Of a stretch of 64,000 bases of DNA, positions 56,551 through 64,000 are shown piece after piece; within the stretch, counting starts at the first letter, position 1; the number at the start of each line of letters is the position of its first letter. The stretch covers positions 5,952,001 to 6,016,000 of the forward strand of contig JARUPY010000290.1 in the NCBI GenBank assembly GCA_029817715.1, in the 5' to 3' direction. Both the position numbers and the translations under genes were made by a program. The notes below the pieces were generated by a model, which was not told where the DNA came from, made no database searches, and saw only the letters and a list, made by a program, of their open reading frames with translations. This DNA is from Melastoma dodecandrum. Taxonomy: Eukaryota > Streptophyta > Magnoliopsida > Myrtales > Melastomataceae.

Positions 56551-57790
56551 CGATGAGGCCAGGCGATAATCCTCACCTCCGCGGGAAGGAACGTCTGCGG
56601 TGGGCGCAGGACCTCCATGACCAGTTCGTGGAGTGCTGTCGAGCATCTCGGTGGCTCAGAGAGTGAGTATGTGAGATGCTTCTTGTGTGGTCATATCATC
56701 AACCTTTGTTACGGATAATGGCGCTGCGACGCGACTCGTGTGTTTTGCATAACTGTAGTTGAACAGAGGTCGGGATGAAATTTGGATTCCGTGTAGTTTA
56801 TTCGATGTTCTGAAGTTTGTTGTCATGTATATTTCTAGGGGCAACTCCGAAGGGGATACTGAAGGCCATGGCAGTGCAAGGGCTCACAATCTATCATGTC
56901 AAGAGTCACTCACCTTCAGGTTATTGTTCTTCGGGTCTTCACGATGCTCTGTTTTTGGCTGCTCACTTTTACTTTTCGAAGGTTCTGTTTTTCTTCTTCT
57001 TCTTTTGCCTCTAGTTACTCTGTATTCTCTTGTCTCCCAGAAATACAGGATTTCAAAATTCATACCAGAATCGGCCACCAGTGAGTTCTGATCGCCCTTG
57101 CTCGAATCCCTCTTCACAAAACTACCGTTGGAATAAACCGAAGAACTGTTTTCGTTGTTTTGGGATGTTAATGCTCATGATCCCGATTTTATACCTATGT
57201 TTTCTTTGTTCTAGAATCCAAAGTCGACAGGAGGAGCATATAGGAAATGTTGCCCAACTTCAGTAGTTCGTGGTAATTCTCTTGTGATTATTGTCCTAAA
57301 AGTTTTCCTTAGTTTTTAATCCAAATCATTTTTGCTGTGCTGCTCAGCTAATGGAAGCAATCCAAGTTCAGATGGAATACCAGAATAGACTGTTTGATCA
57401 ACTCGAGGCATTATTTCCGCGTCTGTGTCACTGTAATGTCTAGAACATACTAATGCTGATCGATTTTGCGATGTTCATTTTCAGATACGAAAGGGCTTGA
57501 AAAAAAATATAGAATAGCAGGGGAGATTCCTGGAGAAATTAGTGGTGGAGCAGCACAAGAAGGCGAAAACGACCAAGCTCCTCTTCACGAACTCCACCTC
57601 ATTGCTATCCCTCTCCGATGAGCCCAACTCCAATGCCAAGGACCTGGCTGATGAGTCTGACTCAGAGGGCAATGGAAGCAACCTGCCGAGGAGTCCTACC
57701 GCCCCCCCCCCCCCTCCCTGTCAAAATAATTTGATTCCCCTTCAGCCACCGATGTTTACGACAATTCCTTGCTGCTCAAAGGAACAATAA
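56551..57790 (+). pseudogene. MYB-CC (PHR1-like) transcription factor pseudogene
   Basis: MYB-CC proteins bind DNA through one MYB/GARP domain and dimerise by a coiled coil; several act in phosphate signalling. Pieces in order: 56551-56662 (KERLRWAQDLHDQFVE, then out of frame), 56839-56919 (ATPKGILKAMAVQGLTIYHV, then a 4-bp tandem insertion before the donor), 57041-57080 (KYRISKFIPESAT), 57215-57267 (SKVDRRSI, in-frame stop, EMLPNFS), 57348-57406 (LMEAIQVQMEYQNRLFDQLE, the LHEQLE-type coiled coil) and 57485-57790 (in-frame stop, then QGRFLEKLVVEQHKKAK). Splice sites survive. Two frame changes and two stop codons make function very unlikely. Since intron positions remain, it is an old gene decaying in place. 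Confidence 0.75.
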
Positions 57791-58741
57791 CCTCAGTGAT
57801 GACCAATGCAACGGGGAACTCTCCATTTGATGGCTCCAGCGGCGGTAACTAGACGAACTTCATGTTGGGACCTGTCCCTCTTGACCTTCCCGTTGCCTGC
57901 CGTGATTGTGCCCTGCTACTTGTGATATTGGGCATAGATTAACTGTATGGTCAGCAAACGATGCTAATAAGGATGAGAGAACAATGCTTCGAGTTATGTC
58001 ACTATCTCTCGCCCCATGTTTGATCAAACAAGTACTCTCAGCAGCATCATTGCAACCATACACATCTTTATCTGTGCTGTTTCTCACTTCTGTTGTATTG
58101 GAGGATGAATGACTTCTGACGCTTAATTTGGACTTTGTGGTCGCAATCGACGAGTGTCGTCAAATGCAATATATTCATCTAAGCATTCGACGATCGTTCT
58201 GTTCGTCTGCTGGGTTCTTACAAAGATTGCTCCAGGAGGCTAGTGATGCTTGATTCACATGTTGGACGACCCTAGGCAACCATCTCAGAGATTTAAGTCC
58301 GTCGAGGTTCGAGAAAATCTTGTGACTGGCAGAAAACGATCTCGGGGGCAGTCCTTACTATCGTTTTGAGGGCTCCCCGGGCTAAACTCTTCTATCCGAA
58401 CAAGAACAGGCTTCTGGTATCAGGATCGCCATCTTTGGATCCGATTTCGATCTCTGCGAACTGATCAAGCCCAACGGAGTTCGTAATCATCTGGGATCCC
58501 GACGCTTCTCCACATGACATCATCCACATTCGAATAGACTCAACCCCTCCTCATATGATTAACGTGGGCGATTCATTTTATATAATTTCACTCACAAATT
58601 GCCAAATGACAAGTTCATGATCCGCTAGTGTCGAGATCCATCAATGTTGATGAACAATCCGCGAAGAAGCTTCCTAGTTGTCTATTTTTGGACGAAAACA
58701 TAACAGTTCAAGATCATATAATGTTCAAGCTTCCTAGTAGT
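57791..58741. other. Intergenic region, no gene
   Basis: No coherent coding segment is recognised on either strand. Confidence 0.4.
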
Positions 58742-59020
58742 ACGCCAAAGTCAATGGCCTTGAGCGGGGAATTCTCCTCCTCGTTAGCAAACAACAAGTT
58801 CTCCGGATTAAGGTCCCTATGGATCACCCCGTGCTTGTGACAAAGCTCCACCACCTCGATGATGGTCCTCGCGACGGACGACTCCGTATAATGCCTCACA
58901 CAGCTCCATGACGAGGAGAACACCGACGTCGTCCTCGCAGGCCTCCTTCAGGCTAATGATATGGTGGGGCTCCTGGGGAGGACCGGGAGAGGGGGAGGTG
59001 GGTGTTTCTTTGAGGACCTG
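58742..59020 (-). pseudogene. Calcium-dependent protein kinase (CDPK) fragment
   Basis: The minus strand reads [22 protein letters not shown], then after a deletion [40 protein letters not shown] and PLKAIDFG. These are consecutive blocks of the CDPK kinase domain. Only the middle of the domain remains. The segment between MELCE and HYTE (normally GGELFDRI...) is missing, the two halves are in different frames, and the catalytic loop reads HRDLN where HRDLK is expected. No calcium-binding EF-hand part is nearby. Confidence 0.75.
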
Positions 59021-59484
59021 TAAGGCGGAATTTGAAATTGAGCACAACTTTGCAAAGAAAAAGAAATAGCCCAGGCCCATATGTCGGTGGCGATGGCAGG
59101 CCCAACATCCCTCCATCTGGGCCCGGCCCATTAAATTTTACCCCCCCGAGTAATCCCACTTCTTACCATGGATGTAACAGAGATGTAATGTTACTCGATA
59201 CATGCGCATCACCGTCACGTACATCCCCAACAGCCATCAAAAAGATGCTGCTCCTTACGCGGCCGCCACCATGTGAACGCTCTCTTTTCTTTTGGCATCG
59301 GAGTTCTCTTCTTCCTTCTTCTTTATTTCAAGTGGGGCGACATCGACATATGGTTATTGTGATAAAGCATCATGAAATCAGCACCTATCGAGCGATCAAA
59401 TTACTATTCATTTGGAGAATCAGGGTTTTAAGTTGGCGGGAAGAAAACAAAGATCCACACAAGCAGCCGAATAATGAAAAAAAA

Positions 59485-60066
59485 AGGCGAAATATCAATT
59501 TATGGCCTCAATTTTGAGTCAACTTTCTGTTTTATCATTAATTTAGATTGTTATATAATTTTGTGATCAACTTTTATTTCTATTTTGATTTTAGTCAATC
59601 TTGAATTTTGTCGCGCGAAATCCAAACATGCCTTAAGGCACAATTTTCATTTATTAACTAAAAAAATTTTAAAAATGATAAATAATAATGAAACCTCTCG
59701 TATGTTATTTTATTTTAAAATTTTGATGGTCAGATCAAGTGAGTTGGAAACCGGAGTTGGACGATAGTTATTGATGCAGTCAAAAATACATAAAATTGAT
59801 GAAGATCGGATGATTGCTCTATTAGGTGGTTATTGCTACGGATAAAGTGAATTATGAGGCGAATGAATGAGAGGTTGAAACTCCGCTGTTACAAGAAGCA
59901 CGCCAGACTATATTAAGGCCATGTTTAGCTTTCGCTAAAAGAGATTCAAGATTGACCAAAATTAATATGAAAGAGAAAGTTGGTGAGAAATTTATATATC
60001 AATCTAAAATAATGACAAAACAGGAAGTTTGCTCAAAATTGAGGTCATAAACATATATTTTGTCAA
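59485..60066. mobile_element. Non-autonomous element with about 70-95 bp terminal inverted repeats
   Basis: 59487-59556 (GGCGAAATATCAATTTATGG onward, with CCTCAATTTTGAG) matches the reverse complement of 59995-60064 (GACAAAATATATGTTTATGA onward, with CCTCAATTTTGAG) with scattered mismatches. Similarity continues weakly about 25 bp further inward. The interior of about 400 bp is AT-rich and has no coding capacity. I could not define a target duplication. Confidence 0.65.
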
Positions 60067-61437
60067 AACAAAACAAGAAACAGTGGTGTGAAAAGAAAAC
60101 CTTTGGAGGGTGTCTTCTGAACCCTTTTGTTCTTGTTCTAAATTCGATGGGCTTGCAACAGTTTAAAAGCTCCCTGCGCCAGCCAGAATTGTAGTGATAG
60201 AAGTCGGGAGATTCCACGTGGGGACAGGAGGAGGAGGCAAGGGCTTGGAAGGACACACATCTACGCGTTTTTTCTTTCGTTGTATTCGACTTTGGGATGA
60301 GATATGGCTTTTAGTAGTGATCAGAAAAGCCATGCCCTTACCAACCGCACGTAAAGGGAAAAGTAGTTCCCTCGAACATTCGACACGGTTGGGACGTTGT
60401 TAGTCGTGTGATAGCGCGTTAAAAGAGCTCTCGTCCTATACGAATATCAGTCAGTACAACTGCGAAACAGGGCCAGCTTTATATTAAGCACGCATGTACT
60501 GCTTTAGATTAATAGATGGCATGGAAAGAGCGAATGTTCGAGTGATTTGATATTTAAAGTATTGCGTTGGCATGACGATGTGCTCACGAAGTGGGAAAAC
60601 AAGTGGGGGTGATTCATTGAAAGAGAGTGATTCTGAGAAAGAGAGAGAGAGATAGGACCCAAGAAAAGTGAGTTTCCGCGTGGACAGATCAGATCATCGA
60701 GGATGACCCACCCAAAGGAATGGGGTCGGAAAACAACAACCAGGGGGGAACAGGGAGAACTCAGGGTTTTGACAACCTTGGACCCGATGTAGGGGGATAA
60801 TTTAACATGTTATGTGGGGGGTTTGAATTTAAAGTCGCTTTGATATATCACTAAAGACTTAAACGGTTCGGTGGGATTTAATTTATATTATAGTAGAACC
60901 ACCCTTTATTGTTTTGGTAAAACCTTCGATATTTGTAGGAAAAAAGAAGAAAGAAAGTGAAATCAAATACATGGGGGATAGAGTTCTCTCGAGTAAATAA
61001 TTAGTAGTTCGTGGGGGATATAAGAGTGGGATATACGTTAAACATAGTGAATTTTCTTCCTTTTCATACGCGAAACAAATACTGCGTCCACATAGAAATA
61101 GAAAATTCTTTTTTATATGGTGTGAAAGGAGGGATGGAGGCCATAGATGTCGATCGCTATCAAAGGAAGGGCAAATTGGGGTGTGTTTTTGACATGGGAA
61201 ACCAGAAGCAATTTTCTTTGACGTTTCACACGCCAAAACCCCCTCCATTTCACACACCTCCATTCTCCAATTCCCCTCCCTCTCTTCTTAAGTCCCATTT
61301 CCGCATCTTCCCAAAACCTTTTTCTTTTCTTCATCTTATCTTCAGGTGCAAGTCATCTCAGCCAAAATCCTCTAGAAACACCCAAAAAAGTTTTAATTAT
61401 ATTATTTCCCCCGTTTCCTTTTTTTTTTCTTTTAGTT
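60067..61437. other. Intergenic region upstream of trihelix gene
   Basis: GA-rich repeat at about 60637-60652. No gene is recognised. The right end, pyrimidine-rich (61410-61437), is the leader of the trihelix gene. Confidence 0.45.
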
Positions 61438-62521
61438 ATGGAAGGACATCAACCTCCTCACCTTCACAGCCATCAACACCAACAACCCCTCCATCATCAT
61501 CATCAGCGGCAGCAGCTGAGTGTTAACGTCGATCTATCCCCGTCCTCGGGAGCCGATCGTTTCCCCCAATGGAGCGTCCAGGAGACAAAGGAGTTCCTCC
61601 TTATCAGGGCCGAGCTCGACCAGGCTTTCATGGAGACGAAGCGGAACAAGCTCCTCTGGGGGGTCATCTCCACCAAGATGAAGGACAAGGGTTATCACCG
61701 GAGCTCTGAGCAGTGCAAGTGCAAGTGGAAGAACCTCGTCACCCGATACAAGGTACGTGTGTATCGTATTCCTAAGCCACGGCTAATCTAAATCGGCGCT
61801 GTCTCGAGCGAAGGCAGGTTTTTCCCACCTATTTGCTGATTGAATAGAAATAAGAAAAAAAAGAAAGAAAGAGATAGATATAGACGTAGGGTTTTTACCA
61901 CGCATTCTCTGGTTTTTTAAGTACTATTGGGACTTGTGATTATAGGATTCCGTGCTATATTGAATATGGTAGGGTTGCGAGTCGATAGAAGCGGAGGCCA
62001 TGAGGCAACAGTTTCCGTTCTTCAATGACATGCAAGCGATCTTTGGGGCGAGGATTCAAAGAATGTTGTGGGCGGAAGCCGAGGGCGGCACAAGTAGTAG
62101 TTCGAGGAAGAAACCGACAACGGCGGTATTATACTCGGAGGATGAAGAAGAGGAAGAGGATAGTGAGGATGAGAGGGGGAGGAAGAAGAAGAAGGCAAAG
62201 ATCAGCGTGGCCGGTGGTAACACGGGTGGTAGTAGCAGCGGGGTTAGCGGGGAAGTGAGGAGGTTGTTGGACGATTTCATGAAGCAGCAGATGGAGATGG
62301 AGATGCAGTGGAGGGAGGCGTTCGAGGCGAGGGAGAACGAGAGGAGGGCGAAGGAGATGGAATGGAGGCAGAAGATGGAGGCATTGGAGAACGAGCGGAT
62401 AATGATGGATAGGAGGTGGAGGGAGAGGGAGGAGCAAAGGAGGGTGAGGGACGAAGCCAGGGCCGAGAAGAGGGATGCGCTCATCACCACACTCTTGAAC
62501 AAGCTAAGGAAGTCGGAATAA
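61438..62521 (+). CDS. Trihelix transcription factor, GT-3a/GT-3b type
   Basis: Nuclear DNA-binding protein of the GT factor family; GT-3 members bind GT elements and are known in calcium- and pathogen-responsive expression. Two exons in phase: 61438-61752 and 61973-62521, giving 287 residues. The N terminus is His/Gln/Pro-rich (residues 3-25). The trihelix domain is about residues 40-125: PQWSVQETKEFLLIRAELDQ, NKLLWGVISTKMKDKGYHRS, SEQCKCKWKNLVTRYK, then, after the intron, GCESIEAEAMRQQFPFFNDM. It is followed by an acidic run (EDEEEEEDSEDE), a basic nuclear-localisation-like RKKKKAK, and a C-terminal Glu/Arg-rich coiled coil (from about residue 195). Domain order and length match GT-3. No damage is seen. 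Confidence 0.93.
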
Positions 62522-64000
62522 GATCGTATGTAAGTCCACCCCATCTCTTCTCCTCTCGCCGCATGATCGTCGCACCCAATTTCCTTTGTCCTGAAAAGGA
62601 TTATCATGGCCGGAGAAAACTAGTGCCGCGCAACAAAGGCATTGATCTTGTCTCTTCGCTCTGATGAACCTCCAAATTGTTTGATAACTTTTTGTTAGGG
62701 AGTTCTTTGGTTTAGTTTAGTGGTGTTGAATTAGTTCTTGTAATGTCCATGCACAATAAGGGTATAAATGGAAGCTATGTGATCGATATTAACCAATTTA
62801 AGCATCTCGCTAATGAGGCTGTGGAGTCTTCTCGAGTATTTGTTAATTGCATGCATTATGTTTGCTTAACGCTTAATGTTGAAAGGGGTGAAGTTGTACT
62901 TAGCAACAACACCCCAATGCCGCGATTGGTTTTCAGAATGAAATATACATTTCATGATATAAGGAATGAATAGAAGTAAAGGAATAACATACAGATTCAT
63001 TTTCGTGCAACCAAACGCCGGAACGAGCGAGAGGATGGGATCAAATCCATTCCATCCCCGGGGGGAAGGATGGAAGATGTGGTGTTACATTTAAGATGGC
63101 AATGGTTTGGTAAAATTTTAGGTCTCATGGGCGGATCAGAGGGTGATTGATTAAGGTTGGCAGCTCTAAGCCACCATCCTTCCTCTAAACGAGCATCAAT
63201 TGACATCTTAATGGAAGTGGATGCTTGGACTATTTCGTGTTTGTTAAAAACACCGGTTGTAATAAATGTTAAGGAAGAGAACAAATATATATATATATAA
63301 AACCGCGTTAAACGATGGGGACTCCCATTGAAGAAAGCAGATTCGTAATAATCTCTTACAAAATGAAATCCTGGTCGTCAATTGTTGTATGCCTCTAAAT
63401 CAGGTCAATCGTGTCGAATCATGGCTTTCTCTTTTCTTGTCTTATATATATATATAATAAGGAAATAGCAAAAATGTCAATGGATGACGTTTTAGTTCAT
63501 TGAGGAACCTTTCGAATTGGTTTGACAAAATGGACAAACAATGGATCCCCGTCGGTGTTCAAATCCCCCTTCCTTTCATACACATATTATCGTAAGAGTT
63601 CTTCCAGGAGGCCATCCATCTAGGACTTCCCTCCCCACCACCACCACCACCACCACCATCATCTCGTATATCTTTCTCGCGAGGACTTTGCTCTTCGGTG
63701 GCTCCTTGCCACGATCTTTATGTACTCTCCCACGTTCTATATTTCATGGGCATAAAAGTCCCTGATTTTGGGCAGATAATCTCTTTTTGCCTGCTTTTCA
63801 TGGTTTTCCGGTGTAACAACGATATCAAATTGTTCTCTTTTGTCTGAGGGACCGACGGGAACCTCACGAACAATGTCGAGGGACTCGATGAGAGAGCCAC
63901 CTCCAGCAAGTAATTATCCACGAAATCGACTGACCGTCTCCTCAAGAACATGTCTGGGGACTTTGAGCAGACCCGCTTCACAACTGGCAACATCTCCAGC
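62522..64000. other. Intergenic region to window end
   Basis: No gene is supported. AT dinucleotide repeats lie at 63286-63299 and 63447-63459, and a CAC/ACC repeat at 63636-63657. Near 63718-64000 the minus strand has an open frame and a second frame with a stop that both look vaguely protein-like, but I recognise no family. Confidence 0.4.

Noticed and set aside
63718..63993. Minus-strand frame at the window end
   Set aside because: No family recognised; an alternative frame that looks more protein-like has an internal stop; cut by the window edge.
1..64000. tRNA, rRNA or CRISPR features
   Set aside because: No full tRNA cloverleaf, rRNA core or spaced palindromic repeat array was seen; the only A/B-box pairs lie in the SINE and the MITE.

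Overview
This window is nuclear DNA of a flowering plant, most likely a eudicot; I cannot name the species. The evidence is genes split by short GT-AG introns, plant-only families (AUX1/LAX, trihelix, MYB-CC, CDPK), a tRNA-derived SINE, and a Ty3/Gypsy LTR retrotransposon of Tat type. All gene models below were built by eye from codon phase, splice sites and remembered family sequences.

Layout, left to right. Positions 1-2235: the 5' part of SQD2 (sulfolipid synthase, minus strand), cut by the window edge. 2236-8126: gene-free sequence that turns repeat-rich after about 6.2 kb. 8127-21352: one complete 13.2 kb LTR retrotransposon with matching 5-bp target duplications. It carries gag, protease, RT/RNase H/second RNase H/integrase, and a six-exon gene on the opposite strand encoding a plant-mobile-domain protein. 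21705-24179: an auxin influx carrier (LAX1-like), whose promoter begins where the retrotransposon ends. 25.4-25.6 kb: a SINE. 25894-27247: clathrin light chain. 27548-29457 (minus): a cytoplasmic receptor-like kinase. 31496-33871 (minus): a vacuolar cation/proton exchanger (CAX). 34714-35904 (minus): a broken methyltransferase gene. 36097-37873: a CPRD49-like GDSL esterase. 38.5-38.9 kb: a Mutator-type MITE with a tRNA-like core. 40210-43595 (minus): an LMBR1-domain membrane protein, divergent from symplekin/ESP4 (44117-53141, 27 exons). 54013-55869 (minus): an SCP1-like HAD phosphatase. 56.5-57.8 kb: a MYB-CC pseudogene. 58.7-59.0 kb: a CDPK fragment. 59.5-60.1 kb: a terminal-inverted-repeat element. 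61438-62521: a GT-3-type trihelix transcription factor. The rest has no gene I can support.

The host genes do not form one pathway; plant genes are transcribed singly. Several of them (SQD2, LAX1, CAX4, the methyltransferase, LMBR1, symplekin) have Arabidopsis counterparts that I recall lying near one another at the top of chromosome 5, so this looks like a conserved syntenic block opened by transposon insertions and gene decay. The retrotransposon is the most interesting object. It appears young (about four substitutions between LTRs), sits 347 bp upstream of an auxin transporter in the same orientation, has an unusual 78-bp duplication at the U5/primer-binding-site junction, is strongly enriched in the palindrome GTCGAC, and carries a spliced antisense gene with its own TATA box.
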